Of a DNA stretch of 63,415 nt, positions 41,722 through 50,453 are shown in pieces. The notes beneath the pieces were generated by a model. It searched no databases, was not told the origin of the DNA, and saw only the letters and a list, made by a program, of their open reading frames with translations. The position numbers and the translations under genes were made by a program. Positions within the stretch are counted from its first letter, which is position 1, and every line of letters starts with the position of its first letter. This stretch comes from Candidatus Ozemobacteraceae bacterium (GTDB taxonomy: Bacteria; Muiribacteriota; Ozemobacteria; Ozemobacterales; Ozemobacteraceae): assembly GCA_035373905.1 (NCBI GenBank), contig DAOSOK010000034.1, forward strand, positions 1 to 63,415. Reading direction: 5' to 3'.

Positions 41722-44415
41722 ATGAATACAGCAGCCGACGCAGAAAAGAACGTTTCGACCTCCTCGGATACGCTCGCAAAGGCCTATAACCCCGCCGATG
41801 TGGAAGACCGGATCTACGGATCATGGGAACGGCAGAAATGCTTCCATGCAGACGAGTCCGCCCCAGGCCCCCGCTTCACCATCGTCATCCCCCCGCCGAA
41901 TGTCACGGGGATGCTCACGATGGGCCACGTGCTGAACAACACCCTCCAGGACATCCTCATCCGCCTTCACCGCATGTCGGGGAAGGAGACGCTGTGGCTG
42001 CCCGGCACCGACCACGCCGGCATCGCGACCCAGAACGTCGTCGAAAAAGCCCTCGCGAAGGAGAAAACCTCGCGCCACGACCTCGGCCGCGAGAAGTTCC
42101 TCGAGAAGGTCTGGGCCTGGAAGGAAAAATACGGCGGCATCATCATCAGCCAGCTCAAGAAGCTCGGCTGCTCCTGCGACTGGGAGCGCGAGCGGTTCAC
42201 GATGGACGACGGCCTGTCTCGGGCCGTGCGCGAATCGTTCGTCCGCCTTTATAAAGATGGCTTGATATATAAAGGAAAGTATATCATCAACTGGTGCCCG
42301 CGCTGCCGCACCGCCCTTTCCGATGAAGAGAAAATCCCCGAAGAGAAAAAGGGCAGCCTCTGGTACATCAGGTATCCGCTCAAGAGCGGAAAAGGACATG
42401 TCATCGTCGCCACGACCCGTCCCGAAACGATGCTCGGCGACACGGCCGTCGCGGTGAACCCGGACGACGACCGGTTCCGCGACCTCGTCGGACAGTCGCT
42501 GGTCCTGCCCCTGATGAACCGCGAGATCCCCATCATCGCTGACGACTATGTCGATCCGAAGTTCGGCACCGGTGCCGTCAAGGTCACGCCGGCGCATGAC
42601 CCCAACGACTTCGAGATGGGGCGGCGCCACAGTCTCGAGCAGATCATCGTGATGGACGAAGGCGGCGTGATGAACGAACGGGCCGGTTCCTACAAGGGAC
42701 TCGACCGGTTTGCCGCGCGCGAGAAGATCGTCGCCGACCTCCAGGAGCAGGGACTGCTCGAAAAAATAGAAGACCATACACTTGCCGTCGGCCACTGCGA
42801 GCGGTGCAACACCGTCATCGAGCCCTACCTGTCCGACCAGTGGTTCGTCCGCATGAAGCCCCTGGCCGAGAAGGCCATCGCCGCCGTGAAGGATGGCACG
42901 CTCCGGTTCACCCCGAACCGCTGGGTGGGCGTCTACCTGCACTGGATGGAAAACATCCGCGACTGGTGCATCAGCCGCCAGCTCTGGTGGGGCCATCGCA
43001 TACCCGCCTACACCTGCGGCCACTGCAAGAACGTCATGGTCGAGATGGAAGCCCCGATGACCTGCTCCAAATGCGGCAAAACAGACCGCATCACGCAGGA
43101 CGAAGACGTGCTCGACACGTGGTTCAGCTCCTGGCTGTGGCCTTTCTCGACGATGGGCTGGCCTGAAAAAACCAGAACCCTCGACTCCTTCTATCCGACC
43201 GACACGCTGGTGACCGGCCCCGACATCATCTTCTTCTGGGTCGCCCGCATGGTCATGGCCGGCTACTACTTCATGGATCGCTGCCCCTTCCACGATGTCT
43301 ACTTCACCAGCATCGTCCGCGATATGAAGGGCCGCAAGATGAGCAAATCGCTCGGCAACTCGCCCGACCCGCTCGACATCATCGCCACCTACGGCGCCGA
43401 CGCCCTGCGGTTCACGATCGTTTGGCTCGCCCCTGTCGGCCAGGACATCCGGTTCGCCGCCGACAAGGTCGAGATCGGCCGCAACTTCGCGAACAAGCTG
43501 TGGAACGCCTCGCGCTTCACCCTGATGAACATGACCGGCGCGGCCTGCACGATTGCCGACCCGCTGCCCCCCGTGGAACAGCTCTCGATCTGGGACCGCT
43601 GGCTCCTCTCGCGGTTCAACGGCGCGGTCGAAACCGTTCGGCGCGAGCTCGCCGACGGCCAGTACAAGTTCAACGAAGCCCTCAAGGGTGTATACGAGTT
43701 CATATGGAACGAGCTGTGCGACTGGTACATCGAGATGAGCAAGTCGACCCTCATGGGTCCCGACGGCCCCGACAAGGACCGCGTGCGCCGCGTTCTGCTG
43801 CACGTGCTTGACGGCGCCCTGCGCCTGCTGCATCCGTTCATGCCGTTCGTCACCGAAGAGATCTGGCGCAAGCTGCCCGGCGCGAAGGGAAACCTGATGC
43901 AGGCCTCATATCCGGTCGTCCGGCCCGAGTTCGTAAACACGCCGCTCGAAGCCGAGGTTGGCGAGGTGATGGAAGCGGTCCGCGTGATCCGCAACCTGCG
44001 CGCTTCCGCCAACATCGCTCCCGGGAAGCGCGTCACCGTGCGAGCCTTGCGAAACGAGGCTCTCAGCCCCGTCATCGAGCGTCACGCCGACATGATCAAG
44101 GCGCTGTCCAATGCCGAACGGCTCGACGTCGTCACGGCGAAGCCGTCCGGACATCTCGTCGGCCTGATGGGCGCTTCCGAGATCTGCCTCGATCTGGCCG
44201 GCATGGTCGATGTCGAAGCAGAGAAGAAGCGCGTCGCGCAGGAGATCGCCAAGGTCGAGAAGGAGCTCGCGAAGATCGCGGGCAAGCTCGAAGACCAGAA
44301 CTTCGTTTCCAAGGCTCCGCCCGAGGTCGTCGAGCATATTCGCTCCGGGATCGACGCCTACGGGCTGCAGAAGGCCAAGCTCAACGAATACCTGACGGAA
44401 CTGGGGAAGATCTGA
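41722..44415 (+). CDS. valS: Valyl-tRNA synthetase
   Basis: An 897-residue class I synthetase. The HIGH motif appears as PPPNVTGMLTMGHVL (T-M-G-H, Thr in place of the first His). KMSKS is GRKMSKSLGN. The CP1 editing domain (TTRPETMLGDTAVAVNP) and the C-terminal anticodon-binding part and coiled-coil arm (EAEKKRVAQEIAKVEKELAKIAGKL) are present. Zinc-binding-like Cys pairs (ERC, TCGHC, CSKCG) lie in the insertion. There is no SD before ATG 41722, which stands 5-9 bases after an AT run containing TATATA (41707-41712). Translation may be coupled or leaderless. It lies 17 bases after the GrpE-like gene and 4 before tyrS. Confidence 0.97.
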   Translation: MNTAADAEKNVSTSSDTLAKAYNPADVEDRIYGSWERQKCFHADESAPGPRFTIVIPPPNVTGMLTMGHVLNNTLQDILIRLHRMSGKETLWLPGTDHAGIATQNVVEKALAKEKTSRHDLGREKFLEKVWAWKEKYGGIIISQLKKLGCSCDWERERFTMDDGLSRAVRESFVRLYKDGLIYKGKYIINWCPRCRTALSDEEKIPEEKKGSLWYIRYPLKSGKGHVIVATTRPETMLGDTAVAVNPDDDRFRDLVGQSLVLPLMNREIPIIADDYVDPKFGTGAVKVTPAHDPNDFEMGRRHSLEQIIVMDEGGVMNERAGSYKGLDRFAAREKIVADLQEQGLLEKIEDHTLAVGHCERCNTVIEPYLSDQWFVRMKPLAEKAIAAVKDGTLRFTPNRWVGVYLHWMENIRDWCISRQLWWGHRIPAYTCGHCKNVMVEMEAPMTCSKCGKTDRITQDEDVLDTWFSSWLWPFSTMGWPEKTRTLDSFYPTDTLVTGPDIIFFWVARMVMAGYYFMDRCPFHDVYFTSIVRDMKGRKMSKSLGNSPDPLDIIATYGADALRFTIVWLAPVGQDIRFAADKVEIGRNFANKLWNASRFTLMNMTGAACTIADPLPPVEQLSIWDRWLLSRFNGAVETVRRELADGQYKFNEALKGVYEFIWNELCDWYIEMSKSTLMGPDGPDKDRVRRVLLHVLDGALRLLHPFMPFVTEEIWRKLPGAKGNLMQASYPVVRPEFVNTPLEAEVGEVMEAVRVIRNLRASANIAPGKRVTVRALRNEALSPVIERHADMIKALSNAERLDVVTAKPSGHLVGLMGASEICLDLAGMVDVEAEKKRVAQEIAKVEKELAKIAGKLEDQNFVSKAPPEVVEHIRSGIDAYGLQKAKLNEYLTELGKI

Positions 44416-44419
44416 CACC

Positions 44420-45643
44420 GTGAAATTCCAGGCTACACCCAAGGAGCAGCTCGAGATCGTCGCGACCGGAACGGTCGACATCGTCACCCGTGACGAGCTG
44501 CTGAAAAAGTTCGAGAAATCATACGCCACCGGCAAACCGCTGGTGATCAAACTCGGGGCCGATCCGTCGGCGCCCGACATCCATCTCGGCCATACCGTTG
44601 TGCTTCAGAAGATGCGCCAGTTCCAGCAGCTCGGCCACGAGGTCGTGTTCCTGATCGGCGACTTCACCGGCCGCATCGGCGACCCGACCGGCAAGAAGAA
44701 GACCCGGCCGGCGCTCACCGAAGACGAAGTGAAGGCGAATGCCGAGACCTACAAGCACCAGATCGCCAAGATCCTCGATCTCGAGCGCACCCGCATCGTG
44801 TTCAACAGCAGCTGGCTCGGCTCGCTGACCTTCGCCGACGTGCTCAAGCTCACCTCGCAATACACCGTCGCGCGCATGCTCGAACGCGACGATTTCAGCA
44901 CCAGATACAAGAACCAGACGCCGATCAGCATCGTCGAATTCATGTACCCGCTGATGCAGGGCTACGACTCGGTCGCGCTCAAGTCCGACGTCGAGCTGGG
45001 CGGCCTCGACCAGACGTTCAACCTGCTCGTCGGTCGCGAATTGCAGCGGGCCTACGGCGTGGAGCCGCAGATCACGCTCACCATGCCGATCCTCGAAGGC
45101 CTCGACGGCAAGGACAAGATGTCCAAGAGCCTCGGCAACTACGTCGGCATCAACGAAGAGCCTGGCCAGATCTACGGCAAGCTGATGTCGATTCCCGATG
45201 AATTGATGATCAAATATTTCGAGCTGCTCACCGACCTCACCCCGGCCCAGCTCAAGGAAGTCCGGGAACAGGCGCCGCGCGAGCCGAAGGCCGTGAAAAT
45301 GCGCCTGGCGCGCCGCATCACCGCGATGTACCACGGCGAGGAAGCCGGCGCGAAGGCCGAAGAGGGCTTCGAAAAGCTGTTCGGGAAAACCGGCGACGGC
45401 CTTCCCGACCAGATCGACGAGACGACCATCGCCTGCGGCGCCGACGGCATCACCCTGGTGAAAGTGCTTGTCCAGTCAGGGCTGGCACCGAGCGGCGGCG
45501 AGGCGAAACGCCTCATCCAGCAGGGCGGCGTGCGCGTCGAGCAGGAAAAGTGCACCGATCCCGGCCGCCCGTTCAAGGCCGGCGACTCATTCGTGCTCCA
45601 GGCCGGGAAGCGCAGTTTCAGACGTATCATTCTCACCGCATGA
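44420..45643 (+). CDS. tyrS: Tyrosyl-tRNA synthetase
   Basis: A 407-residue class I synthetase. The HIGH-type motif is SAPDIHLGHTVVLQKMRQFQ; KMSKS is DKMSKSLGN. The tRNA-binding S4 domain occupies the last 70 residues (LVKVLVQSGLAPSGGEAKRLIQQGGVRV). GDFTGRIGDPTGKKKTRP places it in the second bacterial TyrRS group (TyrZ/type 2). GTG 44420 starts 4 bases after the valS stop, with CTGACACC before it and no clear SD, so it is probably coupled. Confidence 0.97.
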   Translation: MKFQATPKEQLEIVATGTVDIVTRDELLKKFEKSYATGKPLVIKLGADPSAPDIHLGHTVVLQKMRQFQQLGHEVVFLIGDFTGRIGDPTGKKKTRPALTEDEVKANAETYKHQIAKILDLERTRIVFNSSWLGSLTFADVLKLTSQYTVARMLERDDFSTRYKNQTPISIVEFMYPLMQGYDSVALKSDVELGGLDQTFNLLVGRELQRAYGVEPQITLTMPILEGLDGKDKMSKSLGNYVGINEEPGQIYGKLMSIPDELMIKYFELLTDLTPAQLKEVREQAPREPKAVKMRLARRITAMYHGEEAGAKAEEGFEKLFGKTGDGLPDQIDETTIACGADGITLVKVLVQSGLAPSGGEAKRLIQQGGVRVEQEKCTDPGRPFKAGDSFVLQAGKRSFRRIILTA

Positions 45644-45660
45644 GCCGACCTTGAGGTCCA

Positions 45661-45746
45661 TTCCGGTTCTCGAAGCCGGAACGGCGCAGACCAGGCGGAC
45701 CCCATGCGATGCGTGTTTCAGGGGCGCGTGGCGCCCCGCAAGGAGG
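45661..45746 (+). promoter_or_regulatory. thrS leader: two hairpins next to the ribosome site
   Basis: Hairpin 1: TTCCGG (45661-45666) with CCGGAA (45676-45681). Hairpin 2: GGGGCGC (45721-45727) with GCGCCCC (45731-45737) and a 3-base loop, ending three bases before the AAGGAGG SD (45740-45746). The position suggests translational control or processing. It does not resemble the T-box consensus. Confidence 0.45.
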
Positions 45747-45751
45747 CAACC

Positions 45752-47671
45752 ATGTCACAGAATCTTACACTCACACTCCCCGATGGCAAAGCGCTCGAAG
45801 TCCCCGCCGGCGCCACCGTGCGCGACGCGGCCGCGAAAATCGGCCCCAAGCTGGCCCAGGCGGCCATTGCCGGCAAGATCGACGGCGAGTTCGTCGACAT
45901 TCGCATGCCTCTCCTCAAGGGCGGCAAGTTTGAAGTCGTCACCATGAAATCTGCCGACGCGGCCGAAGTCTACCGCCACTCGATGGCGCACATCATGGCC
46001 GAAGCGGTCCTCAAGCTGTTTCCCGAAGCCCAGTTCGGCATCGGCCCCTCGATCGAGAACGGCTTCTACTATGATTTCCAGCTCCCCCGCGCCCTCACCG
46101 TGGACGACCTGGCGCATATCGAGAAAGAGATGCACGCCTCGATTGCGGCGAAGGCGCCGTTTACCCGCGAGGAGTTCGACCGCGCCGGGGCCCTCGAGCT
46201 GTTCAAAAAGCTGAACCAACCCTTCAAGGTCGAGCTGATCAACGAGCTACCCGAGTCCGAACGGATCTCGGTGTTCCGCCACGGCGCGTTCGTCGATCTC
46301 TGCCGCGGCCCGCATCTGCCCGACACAGGCACAGTCAAGCATTTCAAGCTCCTCAGCGTGGCCGGCGCCTACTGGCGCGGCGACGAGAAGCGGCCGATGC
46401 TCCAGCGCATCTACGGCACCTGCTTCGCCTCGAAGGAAGAACTCGACGGTTACATCACCATGCTCGAAGAGGCGAAGAAGCGCGACCACCGAAAACTCGG
46501 CAAGGATCTCGATCTGTTCTCGGTCCACGAAGACGTCGGCCCTGGCTTGGTCTTCTGGCATCCGAACGGCGCACGTATCCGGCATGTCATCGAAAGCTAC
46601 TGGAAAGAGATGCATTATCGGAACGGGTACGAGTTGATCAACACGCCCCACATGGGACGCAGCTGGCTGTGGGAAACCAGCGGCCACCTCGGCTTCTATA
46701 AAGACTCGATGTACAGCCCGATGAACATCGACGAAAACGACTATTACATCAAGCCGATGAACTGCCCGTTCCATATCATGATCTATAAAAGCCAAAAACG
46801 CTCATACCGCGACCTGCCCCTCCGCTGGGCCGAACTCGGCACGGTGTACCGCTACGAGAAGAGCGGCGTTCTCCATGGGCTTCTCCGCGTGCGCGGCTTC
46901 ACGCAGGACGACGCGCACATCATCTGCACCCCCGAGCAGATCGAGGACGAGATCGCCGAAGTGCTGCGGTTCAGCCTCTCTCTCTGGCGTACCTTCGGCT
47001 TCGAGAAGATCAAGGCGTATCTTGCCACCCGCCCTGAGAAGGCGGTCGGGGAGCAGTCCCGTTGGGACACGGCTCTCGAAGCCCTGAAGCGCGCGGTCGC
47101 GAAGGAAAACCTCGAGTGCGAACTCGACGAAGGTGGCGGCGCCTTCTACGGCCCGAAGATCGATCTGAAAATCAAGGATGCGCTGGGCCGCGAGTGGCAG
47201 ATGACCACGATCCAGTTCGACTTCAACCTTCCCGAGCGGTTCGACATGACCTTCGTCGGCGCCGACGGGCAGGAGCACCGTCCCTACATGGTGCACCGCG
47301 CCCTGCTCGGCTCGATCGAGCGGTTCTTCGGCGTGCTGATCGAGCACCACGGCGGCGCCATGCCCCTCTGGCTCGCGCCGGTCCAGGTCGCCGTCCTGTC
47401 CATCTCGGAGAAGCATCTCGAGTATGCGAAGAAGGTGACCGAAGAGTTCCGGAAGCGCGGCGTGCGCGTCTGGCTCGACTCCGGCAACGACAAGATCGGG
47501 TACAAGATCCGGCAGGCGCAGTTGCAGAAAATCCCCTTCATGGCTATCCTTGGCGAAGAGGAAGCCTCGAGCGGGAAGATCACGATCCGCAAGCGGACGG
47601 GAGAGAACCTGACCGGGATTTCCCTCGAGACGTTCGTTGCGGAGCAGGAATGGAAAAAGGAAGCGATCTGA
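45752..47671 (+). CDS. thrS: Threonyl-tRNA synthetase
   Basis: A 639-residue class II synthetase. Parts in order: N-terminal TGS domain (SQNLTLTLPDGKALEVPAGAT), N2 editing domain with HSMAHIMAEAV (the H-x-x-x-H metal site) and the YWRGDEKRPMLQRIYGTCF motif, catalytic core (EMHYRNGYELINTPHMGRSWLWETSGHLGFY, motif 2 FRYEKSGVLHGLLRVRGF in outline), and the C-terminal anticodon domain (APVQVAVLSISEKHLEYAKKVTEEFRKRGVRV). ATG 45752 has AAGGAGG 5 bases upstream. An in-frame ATG at 45704 would place a GC hairpin in the coding part and is disfavoured. It overlaps the next gene by 22 bases. Confidence 0.98.
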   Translation: MSQNLTLTLPDGKALEVPAGATVRDAAAKIGPKLAQAAIAGKIDGEFVDIRMPLLKGGKFEVVTMKSADAAEVYRHSMAHIMAEAVLKLFPEAQFGIGPSIENGFYYDFQLPRALTVDDLAHIEKEMHASIAAKAPFTREEFDRAGALELFKKLNQPFKVELINELPESERISVFRHGAFVDLCRGPHLPDTGTVKHFKLLSVAGAYWRGDEKRPMLQRIYGTCFASKEELDGYITMLEEAKKRDHRKLGKDLDLFSVHEDVGPGLVFWHPNGARIRHVIESYWKEMHYRNGYELINTPHMGRSWLWETSGHLGFYKDSMYSPMNIDENDYYIKPMNCPFHIMIYKSQKRSYRDLPLRWAELGTVYRYEKSGVLHGLLRVRGFTQDDAHIICTPEQIEDEIAEVLRFSLSLWRTFGFEKIKAYLATRPEKAVGEQSRWDTALEALKRAVAKENLECELDEGGGAFYGPKIDLKIKDALGREWQMTTIQFDFNLPERFDMTFVGADGQEHRPYMVHRALLGSIERFFGVLIEHHGGAMPLWLAPVQVAVLSISEKHLEYAKKVTEEFRKRGVRVWLDSGNDKIGYKIRQAQLQKIPFMAILGEEEASSGKITIRKRTGENLTGISLETFVAEQEWKKEAI

Positions 47672-48003
47672 CCCTGGTCGACGTGGGAGACATCGTCTTC
47701 CGCGTCATGCAGCGGTTTCTGTTCCGCAAAAGCGCCGATCCGGGCGTCGTCGTAACGTCCACCTCGAGCGCCCTGCAGGAAAGTCTCTTCCTTCGACTGC
47801 CAGATACCAGCACTCTGCTGATCAAGATGTTTCCTCACCGCAACTTCATGAACGAGAACGTATACCGGATCGAGATCTACAAGACGAAAAGCGGTGATAT
47901 GCGCGGAAACCGGATAGGCTTCGTTGAAGTGTCTCTCGACAGCGGGGCGACCGAGGAGATCCGTTTGTTCGTCGAGGGGGCCCTTTCCCAGCTTGGGTTC
48001 TGA
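47650..48003 (+). CDS. Unknown 117-residue protein overlapping thrS
   Basis: The start MEKGSDLTLVDVGD lies inside the last codons of thrS (22-base overlap, different frame). Helix IVFRVMQRFLFRK is followed by strands VVVTSTSSALQESLFLRLPDTSTLLIKMFP, a central basic patch, and VEVSLDSGATEEIRLFVEGALSQLGF. It is basic in the middle and has no Cys or signal peptide. The coding frame is supported by GC-rich third positions and by the context (overlapping start, SD GGAG before ATG). I do not recognise the family; it is probably made together with ThrRS. Confidence 0.65.
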   Translation: MEKGSDLTLVDVGDIVFRVMQRFLFRKSADPGVVVTSTSSALQESLFLRLPDTSTLLIKMFPHRNFMNENVYRIEIYKTKSGDMRGNRIGFVEVSLDSGATEEIRLFVEGALSQLGF

Positions 48004-48037
48004 AGTCGGCGTACGATATCTATAAGGAGAAATATAT

Positions 48038-48229
48038 ATGCGTGCAGTGATCGATTCGAGCAAGGGTGCGTATTTTCGGTGTCTCGTCGAGAACGGCGAC
48101 CTGCTGACCATCCATCGCGAGATGCTTCCGGAAGGGGTTGCCGAGGGAGACGTGCTGAAGGTGTCCTTCAGCCTCGATGCCGATGCGACGAAGCGCCAGA
48201 AGGAACTGATGGCCGCGCGCCAGGCGTGA
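48038..48229 (+). CDS. DUF3006-family small protein
   Basis: A 63-residue protein: MRAVIDSSKGAYFRCLVENGDLLTIHREMLPEGVAEGDVLKVSFSLD in outline. The pattern of a short beta-rich peptide with LPEGVxEGDVL is that of DUF3006, whose role is unknown. AAGGAG lies 7 bases before the ATG. It is the last gene of the aminoacyl-tRNA synthetase operon, before a strong terminator. Confidence 0.75.
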   Translation: MRAVIDSSKGAYFRCLVENGDLLTIHREMLPEGVAEGDVLKVSFSLDADATKRQKELMAARQA

Positions 48230-48244
48230 GAAAACCGCGGAATG

Positions 48245-48274
48245 CCCGCTCCTAAACGGGGGCGGGTTCTTTTT
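48245..48274 (+). terminator. Rho-independent terminator of the valS-tyrS-thrS operon
   Basis: 8-bp stem CCCGCTCC (48245-48252) with GGGGCGGG (48259-48266), including a T-G wobble, a 6-base loop, then TTCTTTTT. Confidence 0.88.
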
Positions 48275-48283
48275 GCACCGGTG

Positions 48284-50401
48284 ATGAGAGGAACGATCGG
48301 CGCCCGCGGAGCATCGGTCGCAAAGGCAGTTCTGTTCAGCCTTTGCGTCCTCTTCGTCTGTACGGCGGGGTTTTCCGGTCAGCAGGTCGCCGGAACCCCG
48401 CCCGAACGAGAACACGTCGATCGCCTTCTCCGGGAGAGGGCGAGGCTTCTCGTCGAAAAGGCCCTGAAGGCCGAGCGAGCAGGCGAATACGCCGAGGCGG
48501 TGGAAGCATACGAGGATGCCTACGAGGCATTTCCCGGCAACGTGACGCCCCTGCTCGGCTGGGGGGATCTGCTGTGCCGCCTCGGTCAGTTCGACCATTC
48601 CATGGCCGTCCTGAAGCGTATTCCGGTCGGCCAATTGTCCCCGGCCGGGCAAGCAAGGGTGAACCTGCTGTTCGCCCGGATCGCCGTCGCCCAGGGAGAC
48701 CTCGAACGGGCGGCGATATTATATAGTGAAATATTGAAGTATCAGCCCTCGAACTCCGGTGCCCGGGTCAGGCTCGCTCATCTGAACCGGATGTTTGGCT
48801 TCGAGAGCCGGAAACTCGAACTCCTGCGCGACAGGAGAGGACGTGACCACCTGTCATACCGGGACCGCGTTCTTCTGTTCCTTCTCGAGCTCGACTCCCT
48901 GCGATTGGTCGATGCGGCAGATTCCGCCGTCCAGCTGTCGGACGCTCTCGCCTCGTTTCTGAAATCAGGCGACGGGAGCGCAGCCTGGAGCCTGTGGCTC
49001 CAGACGTTTCCGCTCGTCAATTACCTGAGCGCCATTCCGCTCGGGCTGGCCCCCGACATCGGCATTCTGTATTCCCTCATCCTGATCGGCACCCTGATCG
49101 TCATGGCGGTGCGCCTTGCGCCGGCGGCGCCGGTCTGGAGCAGTCTGGTCTTCGGCCTCCTCGCCGTGCTTCATGTCGCCGTCGCCGGGTGGCTCGGTCT
49201 TCCGGACGCCCGAGCGGCTTTGCTCGTCGATGCGTTCTCGATCTACGACTCGGTCTGGATCGTTCCGCGACTGCTGATCGCGATGCACGCCGTCACGCTC
49301 GTGCTTATCATCGGCTTTCCGCTGCTTTTTCTCACTCCTGAACGGAAACGGCCCAGGCGCAGCGAGTTGTATGCCGTCTGGTTCTTCTGCTGGTGGTTCA
49401 TGGCGTTCGTGCTGGCGTTCCAGAGCAGGCTCGATATCACGGTTCGGCTGCCGGCCATGCTGACTTCGCTCGTCTGCGCCACGCTGGCGGCGTTCTGGAT
49501 GCCGCTCGGAAGGTTCATGATGTATCAGGCCGCGAAAGTGACGGGCCTGAGTCGGATGATGCCCACTGTCAGCATGGGCGACGGGGAGAGCTTCTCCGAT
49601 GCGAAGCTTCACGAGGCGCAGGCGGTCAGCAGGCTCGAGGAAGAGGAGTTCGACGCGGTCATCCTCGCGGGAAAGCGGCTGTTCGCCCTCCACGATCGCG
49701 CCTCCTTTCCGGTGATGCATCTCTCCATGATCAGGGCCTATCTCGAGCAGGAAGACATCTATGAGTGCCGGAAGCTGCTGTTCGAGTTTCAGTCCCGGTT
49801 TGCCGATTCCCGGCAGGCGGTGTACGGCATCCTGATGGAGGCCTTGCTGAAAAGCGTCACCGGAGACTTCGCCGGTGCGCTGAAGACGATCAATACGATT
49901 CCTGAGTCGCGCGCGGCGTCGTTCGGGGGAGACGATACGGCCCTGAGCCTTCTCGTCACGGGACGATGCCATGCCGCGCTCGGGAATCCCCAGCAGGCGC
50001 GCCAGGACTGGACGCGGGCCCTCGAATACGCGAAACTGCCGCTCGCCCGGGCTTCCATTCTTGCCGAGTTGGCCCTTCAGGATGTGTCGGACAACCGGCA
50101 GGACGGGCGGGAAACATGGTCGGCGGCGGCGAAGGTCATCGGCGGGGGAGCCAAGACGGCAGCATACGCGCACATGATCCGGTCGATCGATTTTTTCATC
50201 GCGGATCGCCTCGATGACGCCCAACAGGCGGCCACCCAGGCGTGTCTGGCATTTCCCCGATGCGGCCCCGCCTTCGCCTGGTATGGCCATCTGCTCTGCG
50301 TCATGGGACGGTTTGCCGAAGCCCAGGCCCTCCTCGAGAAGATGACTCCCGGAATGGCCGCCGGAAACCGCCTGATGGAGGAGATTACCAGCCTCGGATG
50401 A
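48284..50401 (+). CDS. Membrane TPR-repeat protein
   Basis: A 705-residue protein. A signal-like hydrophobic N-terminus (SVAKAVLFSLCVLFVCTAGFSG) leads to TPRs (about 40-180; AEAVEAYEDAYEAFPGNVTPLLGWGDLL). About six membrane helices (about 255-425) include LIVMAVRLAPAAPVWSSLVFGL, VIGFPLLFLTP-like and WFFCWWFMAFVLAF, followed by a cytoplasmic or outer helical part (about 430-700) with further TPRs. ATG 48284 is chosen because an ATG at 48242 lies in the terminator hairpin. I do not recognise a named family. The TPRs flank a membrane core, so it may assemble envelope or cyclase-related complexes; the cyclase gene follows after 52 bases. Confidence 0.72.
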   Translation: MRGTIGARGASVAKAVLFSLCVLFVCTAGFSGQQVAGTPPEREHVDRLLRERARLLVEKALKAERAGEYAEAVEAYEDAYEAFPGNVTPLLGWGDLLCRLGQFDHSMAVLKRIPVGQLSPAGQARVNLLFARIAVAQGDLERAAILYSEILKYQPSNSGARVRLAHLNRMFGFESRKLELLRDRRGRDHLSYRDRVLLFLLELDSLRLVDAADSAVQLSDALASFLKSGDGSAAWSLWLQTFPLVNYLSAIPLGLAPDIGILYSLILIGTLIVMAVRLAPAAPVWSSLVFGLLAVLHVAVAGWLGLPDARAALLVDAFSIYDSVWIVPRLLIAMHAVTLVLIIGFPLLFLTPERKRPRRSELYAVWFFCWWFMAFVLAFQSRLDITVRLPAMLTSLVCATLAAFWMPLGRFMMYQAAKVTGLSRMMPTVSMGDGESFSDAKLHEAQAVSRLEEEEFDAVILAGKRLFALHDRASFPVMHLSMIRAYLEQEDIYECRKLLFEFQSRFADSRQAVYGILMEALLKSVTGDFAGALKTINTIPESRAASFGGDDTALSLLVTGRCHAALGNPQQARQDWTRALEYAKLPLARASILAELALQDVSDNRQDGRETWSAAAKVIGGGAKTAAYAHMIRSIDFFIADRLDDAQQAATQACLAFPRCGPAFAWYGHLLCVMGRFAEAQALLEKMTPGMAAGNRLMEEITSLG

Positions 50402-50439
50402 GTCCGCGCGCGCCCATGGCAATGACGCTTCAGAGAGGG

Positions 50440-50445
50440 TATAAT
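50440..50445 (+). promoter_or_regulatory. -10 box near the cyclase start (leaderless candidate)
   Basis: TATAAT at 50440-50445. The best -35 at a 17-base spacer, TGGCAA (50417-50422), is poor. ATG 50454 is 8 bases downstream, close to +1. Confidence 0.5.
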
Positions 50446-50453
50446 GAGCGTGT

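Noticed and set aside
38639..41824. Minus-strand open frame of 1061 codons opposite the GrpE-like gene
   Set aside because: Its length comes from the coiled-coil codon pattern (GAG/CTC read backwards). The product is a run of Leu/Glu/Phe-rich segments with no domain, and the opposite strand has SD, promoter and operon context.
41821..43833. Minus-strand open frame of 670 codons opposite valS
   Set aside because: It lies entirely within a complete ValRS gene and shows no domain.
48242..48283. ATG 48242 as start of the TPR membrane protein
   Set aside because: It falls inside the terminator stem of the previous operon (48245-48274); ATG 48284 leads straight into the signal-like segment.
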